Shown here: positions 1-7,712 of the stretch, piece after piece | Numbering within the stretch: the first letter of the stretch is position 1 | Layout: each line of letters begins with the position of its first letter | Assembly (NCBI GenBank): GCA_964399465.1 | Contig: CAYNRA010000083.1 | Location: 1 to 12,533, forward strand | Direction: 5' to 3' | DNA length: 12,533 nucleotides | From: CAYNRA01 sp964399465 | Lineage (GTDB): Bacteria; Bacteroidota; Bacteroidia; Cytophagales; Spirosomataceae | Made by a program: the position numbers and the translations under genes | The notes under the pieces: generated by a model | What the model saw: only the letters and a program-made list of their open reading frames with translations | Database searches by the model: none | What the model was told of the DNA's origin: nothing

Positions 1-102
1 AAGATACTAAGTAGAATAAACTTTTTCAAAATAGACTTATTTTGGGCAAAAATAGAAATAAGTCATGAATTGCAAAAGTTTATTCTACTAAATCAGTATT
101 TT
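1..102. repeat. Long AT-rich imperfect hairpin at the left edge
   Basis: Positions 10-25 are perfectly complementary to 74-89 (16 base pairs). The outer arms 1-8 and 95-102 continue the pairing with one G-T pair after a five-base bulge. A second nested stem joins 34-42 to 56-64 (9 base pairs, around a loop at 43-55). Together they form an almost continuous fold of about 100 bases, which ends at the prpE stop codon (TTA at 101-103 on the plus strand). It could be the transcription end of prpE, or a shared terminator with a gene outside the window. It has few G-C pairs and no clear T-tract, so a classical terminator is not certain. A small miniature inverted-repeat element is the alternative. 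Confidence 0.6.
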
Positions 103-2009
103 ACTTAGAAATAGTTCGCTCGTGTAGTCTTTGCTTGATTTCCGCTAAAATGGCAGGGTCATCGATTGTGGATGGAACTGTAAAGTCTTCTCCATCGGCA
201 ATTTGACGCATGATTTTTCGGAGAATTTTACCTGATCGTGTTTTAGGTAATCTCTTGACTAATAATGTATTGCGGTAAAACGCAACCGCACCAATTTGTT
301 CACGGACAAGCTGAATGGTTTCTATCTCCAAAGCTTCTTCCTCAATACTTGCACCATCTTTTAGAACGGCAAACCCGACAGGTCGTTGCCCACGTAGTTC
401 GTCGGCTATGCCAACCACCGCACATTCAGCAACGGCAGGATGTGAGGCAATGATTTCCTCCATCGACCCTGTTGACAGTCTATGCCCAGCTACATTGATA
501 ACATCATCAACGCGCCCCATAATAAATACGTAGCCATCTTCGTCGATATAGCCACCGTCACCCGTCAGGTAATAACCTTCGAAGGTTGTTAAGTACGAAC
601 TTTTAAAACGTGCATCGTCTTTCCAAAGGGATGGAAGACAACCAGGAGGAAGAGGTAATTTTAAACAGACATAGCCTTCTTGGTTTGCCCCTAGGACTTC
701 GCCTGCTTCATTCAAAATATGCAATTCAAAACCAGGAACAGGTTTTGTCGCAGAACCCAATTTGACAGGAAGTGCCTCAACTCCTGCGAGATTTCCTACG
801 ATTGCCCAGCCCGTTTCTGTTTGCCACCAATGGTCATAAATGGGTTTTTGCGTTGTATTTTGAAGCCATTCCATAGTGGGAGGATCACAACGTTCACCAG
901 CGACATAAATCGCATCTAGGCATGAAATATCGTATTTTTGCAGTAATAGAGCGTCTGGATCTTCTTTTTTTATAGCCCGAAAAGCAGTGGGAGCGGTAAA
1001 GAAGCATTTTACTTTATGCTCTGAAATTACCCGCCAGAACGTACCCGCATCAGGCGTTCGAATGGGTTTCCCTTCAAACAATATGGTCGTACAACCGTAN
1101 NNNNNNNNNATTTCTATTTAAAAGTGGTCCGTATACAATATAACTGTGTCCTACAACCCAACCTACATCGGAGGCTGCCCAATATACATCTCCCGGAGAT
1201 ACGTTATATACGTTTTTCATGGAATAATGCAATGCGACGGCATGTCCACCTTGGTCGCGGATGATACCTTTGGGTTTCCCCGTTGTTCCGGATGTATAAA
1301 GAATATAAAGTGGGTCTGTGGCGTCTAAAACTGTACAAGGAGCGGGTGTAGCATTTGCCAAAAGCGCAGTATATGTAATATCTCTAGGTTCAATTAATGG
1401 TGCTTCTAGTTGTGGTCTTTGAAGAATGACACAATGCGTTGGTTTGTGGTTTGCAGTCAAAATAGCTTCATCGAGGAGCGGTTTGTAGGGAAGCACTTTG
1501 TCAAATTCAATGCCACAAGAAGCAGAAATAATGGCTGTAGGCTGTGCGTCATCAATCCGAACGGCTAATTCATGTGGTGCGAATCCACCAAAAACGACGG
1601 AGTGAACAGCACCGATTCGTGCACAAGCCAACATCGCAATGGCGGCTTCTGGCACCATGGGCATGTAAATAACTACGGTATCCCCTTTATTTACACCGAG
1701 TTGTAAAAGTCCACCAGCAAGTAAGGCAACCTCGTCCCGTAGTTCACGGTAGGTATATGTTCGTTGTGAATGGGTTGCAGGCGAATCATAAATCAATGCA
1801 GGTTGGTCTGCACGTCCGTTTTCTACGTGGTAGTCTAAGGCAAGATAAGCCGTATTCATTTTTCCACCTTTGAACCACCGATAGAAACCGTTTTCATCTT
1901 GGGTTAAAGGAGTAGAAGATTTTTCGAACCAGTGCAAAGAATTGGCTTGCTCTGCCCAAAAAGCCTCTTTTTCTTGCATACTTTGCTGGTAAATCGATGC
2001 GTATGTCAT
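101..2009 (-). CDS. prpE: Propionyl-CoA synthetase (acyl-CoA synthetase, ACS family), interrupted by an assembly gap
   Basis: ATP-dependent ligase that converts propionate (and acetate less well) to propionyl-CoA via an acyl-adenylate; cytoplasmic. The N-terminal part (2009 down to 1110, 300 codons) contains the ACS N-terminal region, the SASCGIEF segment typical of propionyl-CoA synthetases, and the AMP-binding P-loop YTSGTTGKPKG at about residues 238-248. The C-terminal part (1099 down to 104, 332 codons) contains the HWWQTETGW adenylate motif, TGDGGY, the hinge-to-C-domain region GRVDDVINVAGHRLSTG, and PKTRSGKILRK, whose lysine (codon at 227-229) is the catalytic and acylation-regulated residue of the family. 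The two parts lie in different frames only because 10 Ns were inserted at 1100-1109. The total of about 632 residues equals the usual PrpE length of about 630, so little is missing. ATG start at 2009. No methylcitrate-cycle gene is adjacent. Acetyl-CoA synthetase is a less likely reading because of the SASCGIE segment and the shorter N-terminus. Confidence 0.93.
1100..1109. other. Assembly gap (10 N) inside prpE
   Basis: Ten consecutive unknown bases. On the minus strand the codon before the gap ends exactly at 1110 (reading ...GPLLNRN) and the codon after it begins exactly at 1099 (reading YGCTTILFEGKP). The real insert must therefore be a multiple of three, not ten. The N run is a scaffold placeholder and not a biological frameshift. 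Confidence 0.97.
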
Positions 2010-2044
2010 TTGGTTAAAAATAGTTTGAAGAGTAAAAGGTGTTT

Positions 2045-2078
2045 TACGATGTAGTATTTTGTGTAAATCTACTTCGTA
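2045..2078. repeat. Inverted repeat in the prpE leader region
   Basis: Arms 2045-2054 and 2069-2078 pair over 10 bases with one mismatch around a 14-base loop. The site lies 36 bases upstream of the prpE start, in the 150-base gap between the small membrane-protein gene and prpE. On the minus strand it is not followed by a T-tract, so it does not look like a terminator. An operator or leader hairpin for prpE is possible. I see no convincing -7 box for prpE in this gap. Confidence 0.3.
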
Positions 2079-2159
2079 TTTTCATCTTCTAAAGTAACAG
2101 ATAATTCACCAAATTGTCCTATTTTAGTTTATAAACCTTGCTAATTGGTATAGGTAGTT

Positions 2160-2372
2160 TTAGTTTCGTTTCATTTTCTCTTTTGCTTCTGGTAATAGGG
2201 AAAGAAGTATGATGAAACCTAAGGAAAGAGCAAAGCCACCTGTAAATCCACTTGTAAAGTCCAACCACTTGGACATACTGGGAAACCAAAGTGAAACAAT
2301 ACCGAATGAAAAGAGTACCAAACCAAGCACAAGCCGAGGAATAAATGGGAGATTCTCAATAGGTGATTTCAT
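2160..2372 (-). CDS. Small protein with two predicted membrane segments, function unknown
   Basis: A 70-residue protein. Residues about 10-30 (IPRLVLGLVLFSFGIVSLWF) and about 41-61 (TGGFALSLGFIILLSLL) are hydrophobic and should form a two-pass inner-membrane hairpin, with a short loop containing PSMSKWLDF between them. The C-terminus is basic and charged (EAKEKMKRN), which suits a cytoplasmic tail. I do not recognise a family, and it resembles many small Bacteroidota membrane proteins. It starts with ATG at 2372, has its own upstream promoter box (2414-2421) and lies 150 bases before prpE in the same direction. Read-through into prpE is possible but unsupported. It is divergent from dnaG. The hydrophobic pattern and the promoter are the reasons to accept it as real, although the opposite strand is also open here. 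Confidence 0.72.
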   Translation of the reverse strand: MKSPIENLPFIPRLVLGLVLFSFGIVSLWFPSMSKWLDFTSGFTGGFALSLGFIILLSLLPEAKEKMKRN

Positions 2373-2413
2373 ATTTTTGTTTGTTTTAGGGGCAAAATGT
2401 ATACTATAAATAC

Positions 2414-2443
2414 CAAAATTAAAGAAAATACAAAATAGACAAA
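2414..2443 (-). promoter_or_regulatory. Bacteroidota-type promoter for the small membrane-protein gene
   Basis: Read on the minus strand, 2421-2414 is TAATTTTG, a full match to TAnnTTTG. A TTTG -33 element lies at 2443-2440, separated by 18 bases. The expected transcription start, some 5-8 bases beyond the -7 box, gives a leader of about 35 bases before the ATG at 2372. Confidence 0.55.
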
Positions 2444-2449
2444 ATCTAG

Positions 2450-2457
2450 TAACTTTG
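2450..2457 (+). promoter_or_regulatory. TAnnTTTG -7 box immediately before dnaG
   Basis: TAACTTTG matches the Bacteroidota -7 consensus exactly and ends only four bases before the dnaG ATG at 2462. If it is used, transcription would start at or within a few bases of the start codon, giving a leaderless or near-leaderless mRNA. I see no TTG -33 element at the usual distance. Confidence 0.5.
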
Positions 2458-2461
2458 TTCT

Positions 2462-4411
2462 ATGATTTCACAAGAGACTGTTCAACAAATTCTTCAAGCT
2501 GCTGATGTCGTAGATGTCATTGGTGACTTTGTTTCTCTCAAAAAAAGGGGGGCAAACATGATTGCTTGTTGCCCTTTTCACAACGAAAAAACACCTTCTT
2601 TCTATGTTTCGCCTGTCAAGCAAATTTACAAGTGTTTTGGTTGCGGGAAAGCAGGAGATCCTGTTCGTTTTATCATGGATATTGAAGGAATTAGCTATCC
2701 TGAAGCCCTTCGATGGCTTGCCAAACGCTATGGTATCACGATTGAGGAGCGAGTCTATACCGATGAGCAATTAGCCCAACAAAACGAAAGAGAGAGTGTT
2801 TCTCTTGCCATCCAATTTGCCACGAACTTTTATATTAAGCAACTTTTAGAGACGGAAGAGGGTCAAAGTATTGGTCTCAGCTATTTTAGGGAAAGAGGCT
2901 TTTCAGCGCAAACCATTCAAACGTTTGAGCTAGGGTATAGCCCAGATGCCTGGGATGCGTTTACCTCTCATGCTCTCTCGCAAGGATATTCGTTGGAAAT
3001 ATTGGAAAAAGCGGGTCTAACAATCCTGCGCGAAGGAAAAAAGCCGATGGATCGTTTTCGTGGACGAGTAATGTTCCCGATTCACCAAATGTCTGGTAAA
3101 CCCATAGCTTTTGGAGCGCGTATTTTAAAAAATGACCCCAACGCGCCCAAATATCTCAATTCTCCAGAAACGCCCGTTTACCACAAAACACATGTTCTTT
3201 ACGGCATCTCGCAAGCAAAAGCAGCAATTCGTCAAGCCGATCGCTGTTTTTTGGTGGAGGGTTATACCGATGTCTTGGCATTGCACCAAGCGGGAATCCA
3301 GCACGTTGTGGCTTCGTCTGGAACATCCTTGACCAAAGAGCAAATTCAGTTAATTCGGCGATTCACCCCAAATATTACGGTTCTTTACGACGGAGATGCT
3401 GCCGGAATTAAGGCTTCTTTGCGTGGAATTGATTTGATTTTAGAGGAAGGCATGAATGTAAAAGCGGTTGTCTTTCCAGATGGCGATGACCCAGACAGTT
3501 ACCTGAAAAAAGTAGGAAGTGCCGCTTTTATCGGGTATTTAGATGCAAAACAACAGGATTTCATTCGATTTAAAACAGAAATTTCACTTCAAAGCATAGG
3601 GGCAGATCCGATTAAACGTGCCGAATTAATCGGGGATTTGGTGCAAACAGTGGCAAAAATTCCGGATGGAATCAAACGTGCTGTCTATACCAAAGAAATT
3701 GCTGATTTACTGCAAATCGACGAACAAGTTTTGATTGCAGAAGGCAACAAACAGTTGATGAAGCAAGGGGCGCAACAAGAAAAAAAACAAGTAGGGCGCA
3801 ACCAAGTTCAAGTAGGAGAAACTACTTTTCCCGTTGAAGACCGACAGCCAGAACCCGCACCTGCGCAACCAGAGGAAAGCCAGCTTTATTTCGCGGAAGA
3901 AGAATGCGTTCGTTTGTTGGTTTGCTACGGTGACGTGGTCATCGAAAGAAATGTGACCGAAAACATGGAGTTTACATTGGCAGATTATTATTTCGACGAA
4001 TTGAAAGGAATGACGTTCACAACGCCCATTTTTGAAGAAATTTTAGCTGTTATTCGGGCGCATTATGAAAAAGGAGAAAAATTACCGACGACTTTTTTTA
4101 CGTCACATGCCAACCGGGTTTGGCAAAAAATGGCGATTGACTGGCTGACGCAAAAGTACGATTTGAGCGAAAATTGGGCAACGCGCGGTGTCATCGTTCC
4201 GACGGTCATTGATAAATTAGCAGACTTAGCGTATTACAATATTTTACGCTTAAAAAAAGCACGCTATGAACGCGATTTTGACGAACTTCACGCCCAACTG
4301 ATGGGAAATACAGACCCAATTGCGATGGCTGAAATCCTCAAAAAAACCATGCGCTTGAAAGAAATTATCTCCAAAATTGCAGGATTACTCGGAACGGTCG
4401 TTCAACATTGA
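2462..4411 (+). CDS. dnaG: DNA primase
   Basis: Makes the RNA primers for replication with the DnaB helicase; cytoplasmic and essential. The N-terminal CHC2 zinc-binding domain (residues 1-95) has its ligands in place: Cys37 and His40 (CPFH), then Cys58 and Cys61 (CFGC). The catalytic core follows. Its TOPRIM domain shows the acidic residue Glu266 in VEGYTD and the metal-binding pair Asp310 and Asp312 in YDGDAAG, with the SSGTSLT segment between them. A Gln/Pro-rich linker (about 430-480) joins a helical C-terminal region (about 485-649), the expected DnaB-interaction domain, which is diverged as is normal for this domain. The length of 649 is within the family range. The first ATG is used, directly behind a -7 promoter box. 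The gene stands alone, not in the rpsU-dnaG-rpoD arrangement of Proteobacteria. It converges on the aldolase-family gene across a shared terminator. Confidence 0.97.
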   Translation: MISQETVQQILQAADVVDVIGDFVSLKKRGANMIACCPFHNEKTPSFYVSPVKQIYKCFGCGKAGDPVRFIMDIEGISYPEALRWLAKRYGITIEERVYTDEQLAQQNERESVSLAIQFATNFYIKQLLETEEGQSIGLSYFRERGFSAQTIQTFELGYSPDAWDAFTSHALSQGYSLEILEKAGLTILREGKKPMDRFRGRVMFPIHQMSGKPIAFGARILKNDPNAPKYLNSPETPVYHKTHVLYGISQAKAAIRQADRCFLVEGYTDVLALHQAGIQHVVASSGTSLTKEQIQLIRRFTPNITVLYDGDAAGIKASLRGIDLILEEGMNVKAVVFPDGDDPDSYLKKVGSAAFIGYLDAKQQDFIRFKTEISLQSIGADPIKRAELIGDLVQTVAKIPDGIKRAVYTKEIADLLQIDEQVLIAEGNKQLMKQGAQQEKKQVGRNQVQVGETTFPVEDRQPEPAPAQPEESQLYFAEEECVRLLVCYGDVVIERNVTENMEFTLADYYFDELKGMTFTTPIFEEILAVIRAHYEKGEKLPTTFFTSHANRVWQKMAIDWLTQKYDLSENWATRGVIVPTVIDKLADLAYYNILRLKKARYERDFDELHAQLMGNTDPIAMAEILKKTMRLKEIISKIAGLLGTVVQH

Positions 4412-4427
4412 ATGCGTGATTCCATAC

Positions 4428-4459
4428 AAAAAAAGCACCTCCAAAAAGGTGCTTTTTTT
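4428..4459. terminator. Bidirectional intrinsic terminator between dnaG and the PLP enzyme
   Basis: Arms 4428-4440 and 4447-4459 are perfectly complementary over 13 base pairs (AAAAAAAGCACCT against AGGTGCTTTTTTT) around a six-base loop at 4441-4446. The G-C core is flanked by A7 on one side and T7 on the other, so it can end transcripts from both directions. It starts 17 bases after the dnaG stop and 6 bases from the stop of the minus-strand gene. Confidence 0.93.
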
Positions 4460-4464
4460 ATTTT

Positions 4465-5580
4465 TCAATACGTAATTCGTCTTTTTCGTGCTTCCACTTG
4501 CCAAGTGTCCACCCATTGATTTGCCTGAACTACATAGGCTTCATCGTATAGATTAACGGTCGGACAAACATGATACGGAACCGCATACAAGGCATCGCCG
4601 ACGTTAAAAAGTGTGTCATTTTCTACCCGAACAACGGTATGTTCCTCGCTTTGGCTTATCAATTGATAGCCACAAGGCATATCTAGCAAACGGATTCGTT
4701 TGTCAATGGGGCTTTCCGCAGCCATGGCTTTGTGGCCAGCATCGAGTGTAATCACTCCGGCTGTTGGTTTAGAGATTATGCGCGTTAGCAAAAGCGCAGC
4801 ATAAACAAAAGGCTGCTCAACCAAGGCATCGCCGTACCCCCAATCCCAAAAAACACTGGTTCCTGGACTACAAATTCGGGAAGGTTGAAGGGCATGGGCA
4901 GTAAAGGCGGGTGTTCCGCCAGCAATGACGGATTCTGTCAGTTGATACTTGGCTAAGAAAGCATCAAAGTCTGAAAAGCCCGCCTCAATTTTTGCCTGTC
5001 TTTCGGTAAATTTTGTATCTCTCAAATGACCATCATAGACATGAAAACCAGAAAATGTAATTGTCTCAGCGGTTTGGATGGCATGATAAAGTGTGTATAA
5101 ATCTTCGTTGACTTCGTGTCCCGAACGATTCATCCCGTTATTCACATCAATATAAAGCTTGACACGACTATTTTTTTCTTTCGTTTGCGTCTTCCATTGG
5201 TTCAAAATAGATAGACAATCTACGAGAGTAGTGAATGAAGTTTCTGGAAATGCTTCTTGCAGTCGAATAAATCGTTCGATTTTTGGACCAACAAGCTGGT
5301 GCGCAATCAAGACATTTTGTATGCCAACTGTGGCCGCCAATTCTGCCTCCGCCAACGTCGCACATTTGACCTGCTGAATCCCTTTCTCTTTCAATAAAGT
5401 GACGACAGCCGACATTTTATTGGTTTTTATATGGGGAAAAAGCCGCTCAACTCCGCCAGCTAAACGAATCATCTCGTCAATATTTTGTTCAACTCGTTCG
5501 CGATAAATAAGTAATGAGGGCGAATCGAGCTGGTTTTCTTGGTGAACCTTATACCAATTTGAGGTTTGTTCTAATTGCAT
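4465..5580 (-). CDS. D-threonine aldolase / D-serine dehydratase-like PLP enzyme (fold type III)
   Basis: A 371-residue enzyme of the alanine-racemase-fold family that acts on D-configured beta-hydroxy amino acids: D-threonine aldolase splits D-threonine to glycine and acetaldehyde, and D-serine dehydratase makes pyruvate and ammonia. The N-terminal barrel carries FPHIKTNKM, with Lys52 the expected Schiff-base lysine (PHxKThK in relatives). Further barrel motifs are KCATLAEAE, YIDVNNGMNRSG, GFHVYDGH and AGGTPAF. The C-terminal D-serine-dehydratase-like domain contains HVCPTVNLYDEA, whose His and Cys match the metal ligands of this family. I start at the ATG at 5580; extending to 5607 needs a TTG and adds a nine-residue tail without family resemblance. 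The substrate cannot be decided from sequence. The gene appears monocistronic, with a degenerate -7 box (CAATTTTG) upstream. Confidence 0.88.
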   Translation of the reverse strand: MQLEQTSNWYKVHQENQLDSPSLLIYRERVEQNIDEMIRLAGGVERLFPHIKTNKMSAVVTLLKEKGIQQVKCATLAEAELAATVGIQNVLIAHQLVGPKIERFIRLQEAFPETSFTTLVDCLSILNQWKTQTKEKNSRVKLYIDVNNGMNRSGHEVNEDLYTLYHAIQTAETITFSGFHVYDGHLRDTKFTERQAKIEAGFSDFDAFLAKYQLTESVIAGGTPAFTAHALQPSRICSPGTSVFWDWGYGDALVEQPFVYAALLLTRIISKPTAGVITLDAGHKAMAAESPIDKRIRLLDMPCGYQLISQSEEHTVVRVENDTLFNVGDALYAVPYHVCPTVNLYDEAYVVQANQWVDTWQVEARKRRITY

Positions 5581-5664
5581 GTAGTAAGAATAGGTTAGGA
5601 GAAACAAAATTGAGAAACTTTGGTAAAAGAAGGAAATGCGAGTTGAAGTTTCGTTCGAAAATTA

Positions 5665-5687
5665 ATGTATTTCATCGATTAATACAT
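5665..5687. repeat. Inverted repeat upstream of the esterase promoter (candidate operator)
   Basis: ATGTATT at 5665-5671 is the reverse complement of AATACAT at 5681-5687, with a nine-base spacer that itself contains the palindrome ATCGAT. The repeat ends 32 bases before the -7 box at 5720, so it would lie about 45-70 bases upstream of transcription start. That position suits an activator. It is AT-rich, so chance occurrence cannot be excluded. Confidence 0.4.
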
Positions 5688-5719
5688 GGACATCTATCTA
5701 ATGTGAGTATATATTTTAC

Positions 5720-5727
5720 TAGATTTG
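5720..5727 (+). promoter_or_regulatory. TAnnTTTG -7 box of the esterase gene
   Basis: TAGATTTG is an exact consensus match. The expected start near 5733 gives a leader of about 30 bases before the ATG at 5764. No TTG is found at the usual -33 distance, which fits a promoter that needs an activator. The box also rules out the in-frame TTG at 5725 as the translation start. Confidence 0.6.
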
Positions 5728-5763
5728 AATTTTAACCCTTCATTTATTCAAAAACATAACGAG

Positions 5764-6675
5764 ATGAAAAGAATCAGTACGTACATTTTTCTATTGGTTT
5801 TCTACTGGAGTTTAGCCGTTCAAGCACAGCAAGGACAAGTAGTTACGGAGTCGTTTCCGAGTACGATATTAAAGCGTGAGATGGGCTATTCTGTTTATTT
5901 GCCTGCATCGTACGGCACATCCAATCGGGCGTATCCTGTCCTTTATTTATTGCATGGCATGGGCGGAAATCACACGGATTGGGTGAATAGGGGTGAGGTT
6001 GCCCACATTGCTTCTACTTCGGCGCAAGAAGGGAAGTCGCCAGAAATGATTATCATCATGCCGGATGGACTAATTGATGCTTTCTATATTAATAATTACG
6101 ATAAGTCGGTGCGTTGGGAAGATTATTTTTATGAGGAGTTAATTCCGACGGTCGAGAAAAAATACCGTATTGTAGCCAATCGGACGTACAGAGCCATTGC
6201 CGGTTTGTCGATGGGTGGGCAAGGGAGCGTATATCACGCGTTCAAGCACAAGGAATTGTTTTCGTCTTGCTATGCGATGAGCGGTGCTTTCCTAGAAATT
6301 ACACCATTGAAAGAAGGACAGAAACCTGAATTTTTTGAAAATGTGTATGTAAAACTCTGGGGGCCACGCCAAAAAGATGGTATTCATGCCCAATTTAGAG
6401 CGCAATCTGTACATGAGATGGTGAAGGCAATGCCTGAATATTCGCCGCAGGCAGCTTGGCCAGCACCAAGTGGACCTGGCTTACCAAGGTTGACGATTGA
6501 TTGTGGAGACGATGATTTCTTGCTTCGGAATAACACAAGTTTGGTTCATCTTTTAAAAGATAAAAAAATACCTTTTGAATTTCGAGTTAGAGAAGGTGCA
6601 CATACGTGGGAATATTGGCGTACAGGATTAGCCCTCGCTCTCGAGTTTGTAGGTGATGGATTCCGGAACTATTGA
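5764..6675 (+). CDS. Secreted alpha/beta-hydrolase, esterase family (PF00756-like)
   Basis: A 303-residue exported ester hydrolase of the esterase D / feruloyl-acetyl-xylan esterase superfamily. Residues 1-21 form a signal peptide (basic MKR, hydrophobic core, AVQA before QQGQ), so it acts in the periplasm or outside. A beta-sandwich-like start (MGYSVYLPASY) leads to the oxyanion segment YLLHGMGGNHTDW. The nucleophile is Ser149 in GLSMGGQG, the catalytic Asp is one of 249-251 in DCGDDDF, and the His is His280 in GAHTWEYW. The triad is therefore complete and in the usual order. I use the ATG at 5764 because the longer in-frame TTG at 5725 falls inside the promoter box and would bury the signal peptide. 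The natural substrate is unknown; acylated plant polysaccharides or carbohydrate esters are plausible because relatives act on them. The AraC gene follows 21 bases later. Confidence 0.9.
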   Translation: MKRISTYIFLLVFYWSLAVQAQQGQVVTESFPSTILKREMGYSVYLPASYGTSNRAYPVLYLLHGMGGNHTDWVNRGEVAHIASTSAQEGKSPEMIIIMPDGLIDAFYINNYDKSVRWEDYFYEELIPTVEKKYRIVANRTYRAIAGLSMGGQGSVYHAFKHKELFSSCYAMSGAFLEITPLKEGQKPEFFENVYVKLWGPRQKDGIHAQFRAQSVHEMVKAMPEYSPQAAWPAPSGPGLPRLTIDCGDDDFLLRNNTSLVHLLKDKKIPFEFRVREGAHTWEYWRTGLALALEFVGDGFRNY

Positions 6676-6696
6676 TTTTGCATTATTTGATTAAAA

Positions 6697-7611
6697 ATGA
6701 ATCCAGAATATACGGATAGCAAGCACATTGAAACATTGGCTGATTTCTATTCTCGTCGCTTTGAGTGGATTCCTGAAAGTCTGAGTAAAGACATAGGGCA
6801 CGTCAATGTTTTTCGATTGCCACATCCACCAAGTCAACCAGTACCCTACAGCCGTCGTGACTTTTTTAAGGTGACGCTCTGTCGCGGTGCTAGCCGAATT
6901 CATTATGCAGACAAGGTTTTTTCCTTCGAAAAACAAGCCGTCGTTTTTTCTAATCCGTTTATTCCGTACAAATGGGAGCTTTTGGACGCTGATGCGAGTG
7001 GCTTCTATGTTATTTTCAATGCCCGTTTTTTTCAACAGTTTGGTTCTTTGACTCAATACGACGTGTTTCAGCCCAAAGGTGAACATGTTTTTGAGCTGGA
7101 CGATGCACAATTTGAAGAAATATGGAGCAAATTTGAAAAAATGGAAGCTGAATTAAACGCTGAGTATATCTATAAATACGATGCCATTCGGACACAGATA
7201 TACGAGTTGATTCATTTTGCGATGAAAACACGACCTTCATCGCAAATTGAAAAACTCCCCATAAATGCTTCCCAACGAATCCATTGGCTTTTTTTAGAAT
7301 TATTGGAGCGGCAATTCCCTTTAGATGAAAGTCATACGGAAATTCAATTACGTACACCCGCTCATTTTGCAACGCAGTTAAATGTACATGTGAACCATCT
7401 TAATCGGGCTGTTAAAGAAGTAAGCGGACAAACGACCTCTTCATTTATTGCTGAACGATTGGTACGGGAAGCAAAAATTCTGTTGCAGCAAAGCCGTTGG
7501 ACTGTCACGGATATTGCGTATGCGTTGGGATTTGCGGAAGTAACTCATTTTACTAATTTTTTCAAAAAACATACAGCTACAACCCCAACGCGTTTCCGGA
7601 AAATGGATTAA
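6697..7611 (+). CDS. AraC-family transcriptional regulator
   Basis: A 304-residue DNA-binding regulator. The N-terminal half (about 30-190) looks like the effector-binding cupin domain common in Bacteroidota AraC proteins (FFKVTLCRGASRIHYADKVF, then VVFSNPFIPYKWEL). The C-terminal AraC/XylS domain has two helix-turn-helix units: about 219-245 (TPAHFATQLNVHVNHLNRAV) and about 269-300 (TVTDIAYALGFAEVTHFTNF, then FKKHTATTPTRFRK). The signature DIAYALGF...FxxFFKKHTATTPTRFR is intact. It begins 21 bases after the esterase stop, with no terminator or good promoter between, so co-transcription with the esterase is likely and it is the natural candidate for controlling that gene. The effector is unknown; a sugar or an aromatic acid would be a guess. 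Confidence 0.92.
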   Translation: MNPEYTDSKHIETLADFYSRRFEWIPESLSKDIGHVNVFRLPHPPSQPVPYSRRDFFKVTLCRGASRIHYADKVFSFEKQAVVFSNPFIPYKWELLDADASGFYVIFNARFFQQFGSLTQYDVFQPKGEHVFELDDAQFEEIWSKFEKMEAELNAEYIYKYDAIRTQIYELIHFAMKTRPSSQIEKLPINASQRIHWLFLELLERQFPLDESHTEIQLRTPAHFATQLNVHVNHLNRAVKEVSGQTTSSFIAERLVREAKILLQQSRWTVTDIAYALGFAEVTHFTNFFKKHTATTPTRFRKMD

Positions 7612-7712
7612 TAAGTTATTGATAAAGAAGTAATTACACTAATAAATGTCTTGCCATTGTAACTTATATACTGATATGAGTCTGAACACTGGCTTTGCTT
7701 GATATATAAATA

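Noticed and set aside
1074..1081. Overlap of two separate acyl-CoA synthetase genes or a frameshifted pseudogene
   Set aside because: The overlap arises only from the 10-N placeholder; the two halves are complementary parts of one enzyme and carry non-redundant motifs.
2015..2022. Possible -7 box for prpE (TATTTTTA on the minus strand, five bases before the ATG)
   Set aside because: The last base deviates from TAnnTTTG, there is no TTG at the -33 distance, and the AT-rich context makes such a match likely by chance.
6691..7372. Two overlapping minus-strand frames across the AraC gene
   Set aside because: They are shadows of a complete AraC regulator with intact helix-turn-helix motifs.
7612..7666. 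TAAGTTA (7612-7618) and TAACTTA (7660-7666) as a terminator or operator after the AraC gene
   Set aside because: Only seven A/T-rich pairs across a 41-base loop, and no T-tract.
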